From NCBI RefSeq assembly GCF_016864235.1, contig NZ_CP045732.1, positions 1,488,001-1,552,000 of the forward strand: a stretch of 64,000 bases of DNA, read 5' to 3'. Shown here one piece after another: positions 28,725 through 36,481 of this stretch (position 1 is its first letter; each line of letters opens with the position of its first letter). The notes under the pieces were generated by a model, which was given only the letters and a program-made list of their open reading frames with translations, ran no database searches and was not told the origin of the DNA. The stretch is from Legionella sp. MW5194 (GTDB taxonomy: Bacteria; Pseudomonadota; Gammaproteobacteria; Legionellales; Legionellaceae). The position numbers and the translations under genes were made by a program.

Positions 28725-30020
28725 TTAAATCTCCATCGTTGTCAGGCGCATTTTCACCGCGTTGGCATGCGCATCAAGGCCTTCCAGAGAAGCCAGCACG
28801 CAGGCGGCCTCACCCAGGGACACAAGACCCTGCGGATCAATGGTTTGCACTGTCATCCTCGTTAAAAAATCTTCCGTGCTTAAGCCGTTGTGATGACGCG
28901 CATAACCGTTTGTGGGCAGTACGTGATTACTTCCTGTCACATAATCCCCCAGTGTTTCAGCGGCCCAGGGACCAAGGAAGACAGTGCCCGCAGCCTGAAT
29001 CTGCGATGCCCAGTCCGCTGCATCCCGGCAATTGATGATCAAGTGTTCGGGGGCATACTCATTAACCCAGTGCAGGGTTTGTTCCCGTGAGGCACTCACA
29101 AGGGCAAAACTGTGCTTAAGTGACTGCTGAATAATGGCCTGGCGTGTTAATCGTCGCAGTTGCCGGATGAGCGATTGATTTACTGCTTCCGCGAAAGCGA
29201 CTGAGGTGCAAAGAAGGATCGATTGCGAATCGGCGCCGTGTTCCGCCTGCGCCAGTAAATCAGCGGCGACAAAATCAGGGTTGGCTTTGTCATCGGCCAC
29301 GATCAGAACTTCGGAAGGGCCGGCCGGCATGTCAATCGCAGGTCCCATGGGTTCCATGCTGACTAAGCGTTTGGCTTCAGTGACGTAACGGTTACCGGGA
29401 CCAAACAATTTGTCCACTTTGGGAATGGATTGGGTGCCATAAGCCATGGCCGCGATGGCCTGGGCGCCTCCCGCCTTGTAAACGGCATCAACGCCGCACA
29501 GTCGTGCGGCCACTAACAGGTGCGGATTAATGCAGCCAAGCCTGTCGGGCGGCGTGCAGACTATTTTTAGTGGGCACCCGGCAATGGCTGCGGGTATGGC
29601 CTGCATCAGCAGTGAAGAAATCAACGGCGTATTGTTGCCGCCCGGGATATAAAGCCCCACCCGCTGAATGGGACGGTATTGGCGCTCAATGCAAACACCT
29701 GGCGCGGTTGATATCCGTTTAGTCTCCGGTTTGACGGCTTCATGGTAGCAGCGTATCGTGTCAATGGCCGTCTCGATTGCCATTAAAGCTGACGCGTCAA
29801 TGCGGGCATTGGCTATCTCGTCGGACGACACCGTTAATTCATTGACCAAAACCCGGTCAAACTCCCGGGTGAAAGCCAGTACGGCTTCATCGCCGTCTTG
29901 CTTTACCGCATTCAGGACTGGGCGTACGGCAGATTCAACATCCTCCTCACTTAAAGGCCGGGTGAATAATTTTTCAATTTCCTCAAGGGACAGCGATTGG
30001 GCAGTATAAATCGACAACAT
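28725..30020 (-). CDS. hisD: Histidinol dehydrogenase
   Basis: 431 residues, normal length. Signatures: GLYIPGGNNTPLISSLLM, DKLFGPGNRYVTEAKR, MPAGPSEVLIVAD (around 230-242) and LAQAEHGADSQS, with the zinc and catalytic histidines in VNEYAPEHLII and LPTNGYARHHNGLS. It oxidises histidinol to histidine in two NAD+-dependent steps. It follows hisG after five bases. Confidence 0.97.
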   Translation of the reverse strand: MLSIYTAQSLSLEEIEKLFTRPLSEEDVESAVRPVLNAVKQDGDEAVLAFTREFDRVLVNELTVSSDEIANARIDASALMAIETAIDTIRCYHEAVKPETKRISTAPGVCIERQYRPIQRVGLYIPGGNNTPLISSLLMQAIPAAIAGCPLKIVCTPPDRLGCINPHLLVAARLCGVDAVYKAGGAQAIAAMAYGTQSIPKVDKLFGPGNRYVTEAKRLVSMEPMGPAIDMPAGPSEVLIVADDKANPDFVAADLLAQAEHGADSQSILLCTSVAFAEAVNQSLIRQLRRLTRQAIIQQSLKHSFALVSASREQTLHWVNEYAPEHLIINCRDAADWASQIQAAGTVFLGPWAAETLGDYVTGSNHVLPTNGYARHHNGLSTEDFLTRMTVQTIDPQGLVSLGEAACVLASLEGLDAHANAVKMRLTTMEI

Positions 30021-30025
30021 GGTGA

Positions 30026-30907
30026 TTACTCCAGCATTTTTTCGATAGGAAGAACCAGAATGGAACTGGCGCCTAAGGATTGGATGTTTTCCAGGGTATT
30101 CCAGAAAATCCCTTCGCTGGAGACAACATGGACCGCCACTTTATCCGGTGTGGCGGGTAAAGGGATCACGGTGGGCGACTCTGCCCCCGGTAATTGCCGA
30201 CAGATGGTATCGAGTGCCTGTTTAGGGGCATGAAACAGGATGTATTTACGTTCCTGCGCCTGTTGAACAGCCTGAATGCGGCGTTTTAACAGATCAAAAA
30301 CGGCCTGCAGGGAATCAGGGACAAGTCGAGTGCTCTGAATAAACACAGCCTGACTGTGCATGACGACTGCCACTTCGCGCAATTTGTTCTCCTCAAGGGT
30401 TTGCCCGCTTGAAACCAAATCACAAATGGCATCGGCCATGCCGAGTCTGGGCGCGACTTCCACCGAGCCCGATAATTGCAGGATATCTGCAGTAATCCGG
30501 TATTGATCAAGGTAGTTTTGCAGCAGCAGAGGGTAGCTGGTGGCAATGCGTTTCCCATCCAGACTGCCGGGTGAATCGTAAGCCCCGTTTTCCGGTACTG
30601 CAATCGAAAGCCGGCAATGGCAGCTTCCCAGCGGTAACACCAGCTTGTAGTGCTTGTTTTTGCAGGCCAGTGACGCTTCGTTCAAAACATTCTCACCCAC
30701 AATGCCACCGTCGGCGAGTTCATCGAATACCAGCGTTGGAATGTCATCATCACGGACAAAAAGCAAGTCGATAGGAAAATTATCGACGTGCGTGAGCAAG
30801 GCATTGTCTTTGAGGCGGAATTTTAAACCACAACGTTGTAAAAGAGTCAGTGACTCCTGGGCTAAACGACCTTTTTTCTGTAAGGCGATACGAATACGTG
30901 TTTTCAA
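30026..30907 (-). CDS. hisG: ATP phosphoribosyltransferase (long form)
   Basis: 293 residues, the long HisG type that carries its own C-terminal regulatory domain and needs no HisZ. RIALQKKGRLAQESLTLL starts the catalytic domain, the PRPP-binding loop ELSGSVEVAPRLG-like stretch is around residue 145, and the C-terminal ACT-like domain begins after about 225. It is the first and feedback-controlled step of histidine synthesis. Its start overlaps the upstream TrpR-like gene by four bases. Confidence 0.95.
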   Translation of the reverse strand: MKTRIRIALQKKGRLAQESLTLLQRCGLKFRLKDNALLTHVDNFPIDLLFVRDDDIPTLVFDELADGGIVGENVLNEASLACKNKHYKLVLPLGSCHCRLSIAVPENGAYDSPGSLDGKRIATSYPLLLQNYLDQYRITADILQLSGSVEVAPRLGMADAICDLVSSGQTLEENKLREVAVVMHSQAVFIQSTRLVPDSLQAVFDLLKRRIQAVQQAQERKYILFHAPKQALDTICRQLPGAESPTVIPLPATPDKVAVHVVSSEGIFWNTLENIQSLGASSILVLPIEKMLE

Positions 30908-31200
30908 GACTGCTCCAACCGTTCTGCGATAAGTGAATACCCCCCTGTTCCTCGGGTCAGGCAGCGTGCAACCCGGGTAATGGTTGTCACACTGACCCCT
31001 GTCTGATAATGAATGGTGCGGTAAGGCAATTCTTCACGCAGTAAGGGGACGACCTGCCAGCGATCAGCCATGGCTTCCAACTCGGCGGGCGTGCACAAAT
31101 CATTAAAAAAGGCCGCCGCTTCGTTTTCATTCTGCAAAACACTGATGGCTTGCATGAGATGATGGATTGCCTGGGTTTTGTCGCTGTGCTGATGTTTCAT
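30904..31200 (-). CDS. TrpR/YerC-type DNA-binding regulator heading the his operon
   Basis: 98 residues of the TrpR/YerC-YecD family: an all-helical protein with FFNDLCTPAELEAMADRW, then the helix-turn-helix LPYRTIHYQTGVSVTTITRVARCL (about 60-82) followed by the basic GTGGY turn. Family members sense amino acids or are of unknown ligand. Its position as first gene, four bases overlapping hisG, and the palindrome at its own promoter argue that it represses the his operon, perhaps with histidine as co-repressor. The ATG has no clear Shine-Dalgarno. The ligand and targets are inference. Confidence 0.85.
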   Translation of the reverse strand: MKHQHSDKTQAIHHLMQAISVLQNENEAAAFFNDLCTPAELEAMADRWQVVPLLREELPYRTIHYQTGVSVTTITRVARCLTRGTGGYSLIAERLEQS

Positions 31201-31262
31201 AATAATGTATTAACGTAATAGAACATTATTTCATTGTAATTATGCCGGTTGATTTCTGTCAA
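31201..31262 (-). promoter_or_regulatory. his-operon promoter with overlapping palindromic operator
   Basis: On the minus strand, TTGACA (31257-31262) is a perfect -35, followed after 18 bases by TACAAT (31233-31238), a good -10. The expected start of transcription (about 31226) falls inside an inverted repeat, AATAATGT (31201-31208) / ACATTATT (31223-31230), which itself encloses TATTA/TAATA. The palindrome reaches to the start codon of the TrpR-like gene, as for an autoregulated operator. No histidine-rich leader peptide or attenuator is present. Confidence 0.75.
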
Positions 31263-31328
31263 TAAAAATTTGTCTCACAACGCAATTTTTGCCATGATTG
31301 CCATTGAAAAAACACAAGGAGAGCACGC

Positions 31329-31868
31329 ATGCTGCTTAAAAAGGATGATTCCTGTCTGTTGCTAATCGATGTTCAGGAAAAACTGGCGCCGTTTGTGCTG
31401 GAGTCGGAAAAAACGATAGCGCGGTGTCAATGGTTGATGAGACTGGCGAAAGAGCTGGAGGTGCCTGTGTTAATCAGCGAGCAATACCCAAGCGGTTTAG
31501 GCAGTACGGTTAAACCCCTGCAGTCAGGTCATAAAACGTTATCCAAGGTTCATTTTTCCAGTTGGCGCGAGCCCCTGTTTAAAGACAGCCTGACCGCCCT
31601 GGCCAGAAATCAGGTGATTTTGATGGGCATTGAAGCCCACGTCTGTGTTTTACAATCAGCCGTTGATTTGCTGGAAGCGGGTTTTCAGGTATATGTTGCC
31701 GTGGATGCTGTAAGCAGCCGTCATGACCAGGATTTAAAATACGGTTTAAAGCGCATGAAGCAGGCAGGGATTGAACTGGTTACCTCCGAAATGGTTTTTT
31801 TCGAATGGGTAGGGCAGGCAGGCACCCCTGAATTTAAAGCATTGAGTAACGCTTATTTAAAACAATAG
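31329..31868 (+). CDS. Isochorismatase-family cysteine hydrolase
   Basis: 179 residues with the isochorismatase fold. The catalytic Asp is at residue 14 (LLIDVQEK), a lysine follows near residue 73, and Cys106 sits in GIEAHVCVLQSAVDLL. The triad D-K-C is thus present. This YcaC-like branch acts on amides or is of unknown substrate; an isochorismate role is unlikely without siderophore genes nearby. It has a good Shine-Dalgarno (AAGGAGAG) and precedes the dehydrogenase gene by 15 bases. Confidence 0.85.
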   Translation: MLLKKDDSCLLLIDVQEKLAPFVLESEKTIARCQWLMRLAKELEVPVLISEQYPSGLGSTVKPLQSGHKTLSKVHFSSWREPLFKDSLTALARNQVILMGIEAHVCVLQSAVDLLEAGFQVYVAVDAVSSRHDQDLKYGLKRMKQAGIELVTSEMVFFEWVGQAGTPEFKALSNAYLKQ

Positions 31869-31883
31869 TCAGGAAAACAATCG

Positions 31884-32636
31884 ATGAATCTGGATAATCA
31901 AATCGCCGTCATTACCGGCGGCGCCTCGGGTATGGGAAAAGCGTGTGCTGACGCATTATCGCAGCGCGGAGTCAACGTCGTGATCTGGGATAAGGTGGTT
32001 GAGCAGTTAAATCCGGGCGAATGGACCGCAATACCCTGCGATGTCAGTTCGGAAACCGAGGTGGAGCATGCTCTGCAGGAAACCATTCACCGGGTTGGCG
32101 TGCCGCGGATTGTGATTAACTGTGCCGGTATTGCCCCGGCTAAACGCATGGTAGGAAAAGAAGGTCCCATGCCTCTCGCTGCATTTAAACAGGTCATTGA
32201 CATTAATCTGGTCGGGACATTTAATGTCATGCGGGTGACAGCCCATGCCATGACGACACTCGATTTGGAACCGGCCAGTCAGGAGCGGGGAGTAATCATC
32301 AATACGGCATCCATCGCCGCCTATGAGGGGCAGATTGGCCAATTGGCTTACAGCGCTTCGAAAGGAGGGGTAGTGGCCATGACGTTGCCGGCTGCACGGG
32401 AATTGGCTCAGCATGCCATCCGCGTGAACACCATTGCGCCCGGTTTAATCGCAACTCCCTTATTGCTGACCATGCCCCAGGAGGTGCAGGACAGTCTTGC
32501 TGCCACAGTAACCTTTCCCAAGCGCCTTGGCAGACCGGATGAATTCGCGGGTTTGGCGATTCACGTCATTGAAAATGAGCTGATGAATGGCGAAGTCATC
32601 CGTCTGGATGGCGCCTTGCGTATGCAGGCGCGCTAA
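31884..32636 (+). CDS. Short-chain dehydrogenase of the HSD10 (3-hydroxyacyl-CoA) type
   Basis: 250 residues. The NAD-binding loop TGGASGMG (around 11-18), NCAG and the active-site S/Y/K in YSASKGG (around 155) are present. NTASIAAYEGQIGQLAYSAS and the C-terminal MNGEVIRLDGALRMQ closely follow mammalian HSD17B10 (short-chain 3-hydroxy-2-methylbutyryl-CoA dehydrogenase), which oxidises 3-hydroxyacyl-CoAs in isoleucine and branched-chain fatty-acid breakdown. It is likely co-transcribed with the upstream hydrolase and ends at a strong terminator. Confidence 0.88.
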   Translation: MNLDNQIAVITGGASGMGKACADALSQRGVNVVIWDKVVEQLNPGEWTAIPCDVSSETEVEHALQETIHRVGVPRIVINCAGIAPAKRMVGKEGPMPLAAFKQVIDINLVGTFNVMRVTAHAMTTLDLEPASQERGVIINTASIAAYEGQIGQLAYSASKGGVVAMTLPAARELAQHAIRVNTIAPGLIATPLLLTMPQEVQDSLAATVTFPKRLGRPDEFAGLAIHVIENELMNGEVIRLDGALRMQAR

Positions 32637-32644
32637 GGAATTAG

Positions 32645-32675
32645 GCCTGCCGGAATCCGGCAGGCGATGTTTTTT
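32645..32675 (+). terminator. Rho-independent terminator after the dehydrogenase gene
   Basis: GCCTGCCGG (32645-32653) pairs with CCGGCAGGC (32657-32665) across a three-base loop and is followed by GATGTTTTTT. It ends the hydrolase-dehydrogenase unit, nine bases after the stop codon, and abuts the stop codon of the convergent gene. Confidence 0.9.
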
Positions 32676-34947
32676 AAGAATGGCTTAATGATTTGCTGGT
32701 TACATTGCCCTGTTCCTGTTTTTTCTCTGCCGTGGGAGCAGATTGATTGGAGGGCAATTTTTCGTCGGTTGGACGTGGCGTAAAGAAATTCATCCAGCTT
32801 GACTTCGTTTGTGCTGGCGGGGAGACAAGCGAAGTAAAATCATCCAGCCAACCATCGGGGGATGAGCTTTCCTCGGATTCCTCAAGGCTGGTGTCGTCTG
32901 TCAAGGAAGATTGCATGGGCAGATTATACCGGCTGGACAGGTTGTTAATCGCTTCTTCAAGGTTGGCGTGAACTTGCTGCTGGGCATGAGCGGAGTTGGC
33001 TTTTCTAATTCCGCGGGCACAGTTGCTCATATCCTCCCAGAGGATTTCCACATCATAAAGGTACTGTTGCAAAAACTTTATTTTGGCAGGGTGATCAGTG
33101 TCTGGAACGTCGTTGGAACGAAATAATTGCGACAAATCATTTAAACTGGCATGATAACATTTAACCAGTTCCATTCTGGCTTTGGGCCGCAGGGATTTGA
33201 AATGCCGCACCGCACGCTCGATGCATTGACTGTAAGCGAGTTGAATCGTTTCGTCCTCCAGCAAGTCAAGCGGTAAGGGTTTAGTCATTAAAAGCGTAAT
33301 CGCACTGATGGAGTAGTCACCCTGTTGTGCCAGGATGCCCAGGTCGCGATTGAAAAGCAGATCGTGAGCCTGTATCTGATAATAGGCAATGGCGGCGCTG
33401 ATTTGCTTTTTTACCTCAGAGGAAAGCGTATGCGCATCGAGATAACAGCGCAGGGCATTTTTCAAAGCAAAATAAAAGGCACTGGATGATGTCGTTTTCT
33501 CAGGGCAAGCAGTCAATACGCCCTTCAGTGGGTGTCCGGGTTCCGTTAACAGGCAATAAGCCAGTGGCAGGCCGCGGCTATCAGGGATTAAAAGGGATGC
33601 ATCATGCTTGATTAAGATGGCAAGGCAGTCGACGGAATGCGTTTCATAACAGAAAGAAACAGCATTGGTGTATTTCTTTTTGTTAATAATAAGAACCTGA
33701 TTGTCCAGTACCAGGTCATCGCCATGCGTAAGAATGAAATCCAGTAATTCCGCGTTATTGTTCTCCAAAGCGGAGCAAAGCCTGTTCATATCCAGCAGAT
33801 AATGGAAGTTTTGCAGGAGTTTCGCAGCGGTGAACTGTTTTGTTTTTAATAAATATAAAAAATGCTCTTTGCAGGCCTTTTCAAGACTTGGGGTTAATTG
33901 TTGCAGTTTGTTCAGGCATTGTGAATTGCCGATGGAAGTCTGTGAGGGTAGCATCAAATCTGCTTCGAGCGAATATTGATTGCAGCGAGCCCACAAATCA
34001 GCAAGGCTTCGGGTGTATGCCAGTTCATCTCTGGACGATGATTCAGCAGAGGTGAGGCTTGCAAACTGTTTTGCAAGTCTATCAACCTGCTTCTCAATTT
34101 CCCCCAATCCCAGGTTGATTTTTTTCAAAGCTTCCGTTTTCCGTTTCGCCTTTGCGTTGCCCGAAGCCTGGGGTGCTTCCCGTTTTGACGCATTATTTTT
34201 TTTGCCGGAATTGGAGGAAGCATGACTCGATGCTGCAGTCATTGGTGCGTCAAGCACCGCGTTCACATCAGGATTAACGTCCTCCGCGGTCTTTAGCATA
34301 CGCGTGAGAAAGAGGTGTTTTTGTGCATAATGATTATGCGAAGTCAACGTGGCTAAATTATGAGTTATTTTAATGAAGTTTTTTAACTTGGTCAGGTACT
34401 CTGCCCGTTTACTCTCTCGTACTTCATAAAGAAGGCTGCATTGGTTGTCCAGACGTTGATATTCCAGCTCCAACTGATTATAGGTCTGTAAATATTTTTC
34501 CCTGATTTCAACAATGACGTCATGGATGGATGTTTCTGCCAGCGTGAGTAACTCCTGGCTTACGGAGGACAAATCCAATTCCCGATATTTGTTTTGGCCG
34601 ACTCTCATGCTGAAGTGCGGTCCGGACACCACCTGATCTTTGTTGTTGTAATAGACATGAAGCCGGTAGTCGCTGCCGCTTGAGTCAGTAAAATCAGCTG
34701 TGTAATGAAGCTGACTCAAATGCACATTGGCCTGCGATTCATTTTCATAAACACTGACATGGTGTTTAATCAGGCTATAGGTTTGGTCTTTATGGTCCAA
34801 ACGATAGTCTATGGGAGGAAGTGCAATTAAAAAGTAGTTCTTTTTGTCGAGTGTCTGTTTGAGAGTAACGGATTCGGCCCGTTCAAGCTCATTTTTTTTT
34901 CTTTTTTTTCGATAAGAAAGAAAACGGAATAATATGTTTTTTGACAT
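32674..34947 (-). CDS. Ankyrin/coiled-coil protein; Dot/Icm effector candidate
   Basis: 757 residues from the ATG at 34947, chosen because GAGG lies seven bases upstream; a frame from 34983 lacks one. The N-terminus is strongly basic (YRKKRKKNE). Residues about 145-190 and 265-300 look like coiled coils. Residues about 392-470 resemble two ankyrin repeats (ALENNNAELLDFILTHGDD and VDCLAILIKHDASLLI). The tail (about 680-757) is disordered, rich in Ser and Glu (SLEESEESSS), with an acidic block and polar residues like Dot/Icm signals. No catalytic motif is seen. It has its own promoter. Effector status is inference. Confidence 0.7.
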   Translation of the reverse strand: MSKNILFRFLSYRKKRKKNELERAESVTLKQTLDKKNYFLIALPPIDYRLDHKDQTYSLIKHHVSVYENESQANVHLSQLHYTADFTDSSGSDYRLHVYYNNKDQVVSGPHFSMRVGQNKYRELDLSSVSQELLTLAETSIHDVIVEIREKYLQTYNQLELEYQRLDNQCSLLYEVRESKRAEYLTKLKNFIKITHNLATLTSHNHYAQKHLFLTRMLKTAEDVNPDVNAVLDAPMTAASSHASSNSGKKNNASKREAPQASGNAKAKRKTEALKKINLGLGEIEKQVDRLAKQFASLTSAESSSRDELAYTRSLADLWARCNQYSLEADLMLPSQTSIGNSQCLNKLQQLTPSLEKACKEHFLYLLKTKQFTAAKLLQNFHYLLDMNRLCSALENNNAELLDFILTHGDDLVLDNQVLIINKKKYTNAVSFCYETHSVDCLAILIKHDASLLIPDSRGLPLAYCLLTEPGHPLKGVLTACPEKTTSSSAFYFALKNALRCYLDAHTLSSEVKKQISAAIAYYQIQAHDLLFNRDLGILAQQGDYSISAITLLMTKPLPLDLLEDETIQLAYSQCIERAVRHFKSLRPKARMELVKCYHASLNDLSQLFRSNDVPDTDHPAKIKFLQQYLYDVEILWEDMSNCARGIRKANSAHAQQQVHANLEEAINNLSSRYNLPMQSSLTDDTSLEESEESSSPDGWLDDFTSLVSPPAQTKSSWMNFFTPRPTDEKLPSNQSAPTAEKKQEQGNVTSKSLSHS

Positions 34948-34978
34948 GGTTGCCTCAATGATGCCCAGGAAATCGATA

Positions 34979-35008
34979 ATCATATAGCAACAAACTCATT
35001 TTGGTCAA
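34979..35008 (-). promoter_or_regulatory. Promoter of the ankyrin effector candidate
   Basis: On the minus strand, TTGACC (35003-35008) is a five-of-six -35. It is followed by TATATG (34981-34986, 16-base spacer) or TATGAT (34979-34984, 18-base spacer) as -10. It lies 32-60 bases upstream of the ATG at 34947. No PmrA- or CpxR-like box is obvious here. Confidence 0.6.
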
Positions 35009-35032
35009 TTATTGGGCTTTCTGGTGGGCCGT

Positions 35033-35052
35033 GTCGGGCCAGGAGGCCCGAC
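35033..35052 (-). terminator. Hairpin after the Cys-rich secreted-protein gene
   Basis: GTCGGGCC (35033-35040) pairs perfectly with GGCCCGAC (35045-35052) around the loop AGGA, eight bases past the stop codon of the Cys-rich gene. No T-run follows, so it may act as a weak terminator or as a 3'-end stabiliser. Confidence 0.45.
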
Positions 35053-35059
35053 CGGGTTA

Positions 35060-35440
35060 TCATTGAACGGCTGCTGGTGTGGCATTGGACTTAATGTTGG
35101 TTTTTACACCCTTTTTATCCGGGATTATGGGTGCAAGCATGCCACCGGGCGCGATTTGTTTAAGTTTGATTTGACCGGCACCAGGATTTAGCGTTGAATT
35201 GGCGTCTTTGCAGCGCTGGGTATCACACTTCATTTTGCAGTGACTGTTCACGCAGCCATAGCAGCCCCAATCAGGCCAGCAACAGGCCCAGTTGCCGCTT
35301 TCCGACCCATGCCACTGCCCGCCGGATAATTCACAGACTCCTTTTAAATCCTCAACGCCGCCGTTGTTTTGTTTGGCTAAGCTATGCAAAGGCAGGCAGA
35401 GAGCGACTAATACGCTTGCAATGAGGGGTAAGCGTTTCAT
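35060..35440 (-). CDS. Cys-rich secreted protein of unknown function
   Basis: 126 residues from the ATG at 35440, which follows a perfect AAGGAGG Shine-Dalgarno; an upstream in-frame start at 35482 lacks one. The signal peptide (MKRLPLIASVLVALCLPLHSLA) is followed by a compact domain with eight cysteines in about 45 residues (CELSGGQW, ACCWPDWGCYGCVNSHCK, CDTQRC), likely disulphide-bonded or metal-binding. The tail is Pro/Lys-rich. It is a single gene with its own promoter region. I do not recognise the fold. Confidence 0.75.
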   Translation of the reverse strand: MKRLPLIASVLVALCLPLHSLAKQNNGGVEDLKGVCELSGGQWHGSESGNWACCWPDWGCYGCVNSHCKMKCDTQRCKDANSTLNPGAGQIKLKQIAPGGMLAPIIPDKKGVKTNIKSNATPAAVQ

Positions 35441-35567
35441 AATATCCTCCTTGATCGAGTGAATTGAGCAAAACCAATCCATTTGCTTCGCCTAAAGCAT
35501 AGTAGTTGCATTAAAAATGATCAAAGGGGTGCGGAACAGGTGTTCTGCTCCGGCTTGGCATTAAATA

Positions 35568-36059
35568 TCAGGCTTTCTGGTGATGGCCGGAGTCAGAGCC
35601 GGGTTTGACGTTGCCTGAGGCGGTGTATACATTGGGAGCAGCAGTCATGGATTGACCAGTGAGCGCGCCAATCATTTCCTGGCGGGTAATGATGTTGGTG
35701 GTGATAACCTGACCATTGATGGTATTGTACTCACGGCAGAGGGTTAATTTGTCAGCCAGTGTTTTATTCAGTGACTCAATCGTACTGGCCTCGTTCTGAC
35801 TGAGTTGTTTAAGGTAAATCCCAAGTGCCGTTTTATAATCGGACGCATTGGCCTGGGCTCCGATCACCTGGATACGTTGCCTTGCGCTTTCTTCCAATTG
35901 AGCGCAAAGCGCTTGTTTTTGGTTTGATATTTCTTCAAGTTCGTCAAATTTTCGATTGACCAGGATGTCTTTTTCACGGAGTAACAGCGAAATTAAAGCA
36001 TCGAGATGGGTTATTTCCTGTTCCAGTAAAGCAGATAAATCCATTTGCACCTTTGTCAT
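35568..36059 (-). CDS. flgN: Flagellar chaperone FlgN
   Basis: 163 residues, mostly heptad-like helices (LLEQEITHLDALISLLLREKDIL; NQKQALCAQLEESARQRI), matching FlgN, the export chaperone for hook-associated proteins FlgK and FlgL. The C-terminal 30 residues are polar and extended (TGQSMTAAPNVYTASG). It sits nine bases after flgM in the usual flgM-flgN order. TAAGGAT before the ATG serves as ribosome binding site. Sequence similarity in this family is low, so the call rests partly on position. Confidence 0.85.
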   Translation of the reverse strand: MTKVQMDLSALLEQEITHLDALISLLLREKDILVNRKFDELEEISNQKQALCAQLEESARQRIQVIGAQANASDYKTALGIYLKQLSQNEASTIESLNKTLADKLTLCREYNTINGQVITTNIITRQEMIGALTGQSMTAAPNVYTASGNVKPGSDSGHHQKA

Positions 36060-36067
36060 AATAATCC

Positions 36068-36358
36068 TTAAGCCAGTTGAATATCATCAAACATTTTCTT
36101 CGCTATTTTACTGCTCGATATCTCATAGCGTCCAGAATGGAGTAATTCCTTCAGGTATTCAACACGGGCGTTATCCACATCCGGTTCTTTGAGGATTATG
36201 TCTTTCAGGGTTGCCAATTGCTGAGAGGCATCACTTAAGTTGACAGAACTTGCTTCTGTGGAGACAGATTCACCCTCTTTCTGATTTTGCAGGCGCTGTA
36301 CGCGGGATTCAGTATCCACGCGCTTGAAGTTACCTGTCTCGTTGATTGAATTGACCAT
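36068..36358 (-). CDS. flgM: Anti-sigma-28 factor FlgM
   Basis: 96 residues from the ATG at 36358, close to the usual FlgM length. The C-terminal sigma-binding helices hold VNLSDASQQLATLKDII and RVEYLKELLHSGRYEISSSKIAKKMFDDI; the N-terminal 40 residues are disordered. A nearer in-frame ATG at 36385 would lie upstream of the transcription start predicted from the sigma-28 promoter at 36388-36414, so it cannot be used on that transcript. FlgM holds FliA inactive until it is exported through the finished hook-basal body. Confidence 0.9.
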   Translation of the reverse strand: MVNSINETGNFKRVDTESRVQRLQNQKEGESVSTEASSVNLSDASQQLATLKDIILKEPDVDNARVEYLKELLHSGRYEISSSKIAKKMFDDIQLA

Positions 36359-36387
36359 AGCATTTCTCTCGATTACGCTCTCCATTC

Positions 36388-36414
36388 TTATCGGCTCCTC
36401 ATGCGAAATCTTTA
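36388..36414 (-). promoter_or_regulatory. Sigma-28 (FliA) promoter of flgM
   Basis: On the minus strand TAAA (36411-36414), exactly 15 bases, then GCCGATAA (36388-36395): a perfect match to the FliA consensus. Transcription should start near 36380, giving a 22-base leader before the flgM ATG at 36358. It puts flgM-flgN in the late class and closes the FlgM/FliA feedback loop. Confidence 0.92.
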
Positions 36415-36481
36415 GTTATTTTCGGTTAAATTTTAACCTTTTTTACATCTTACCCTGACAAAACACTGCATCGCAAGCCTG

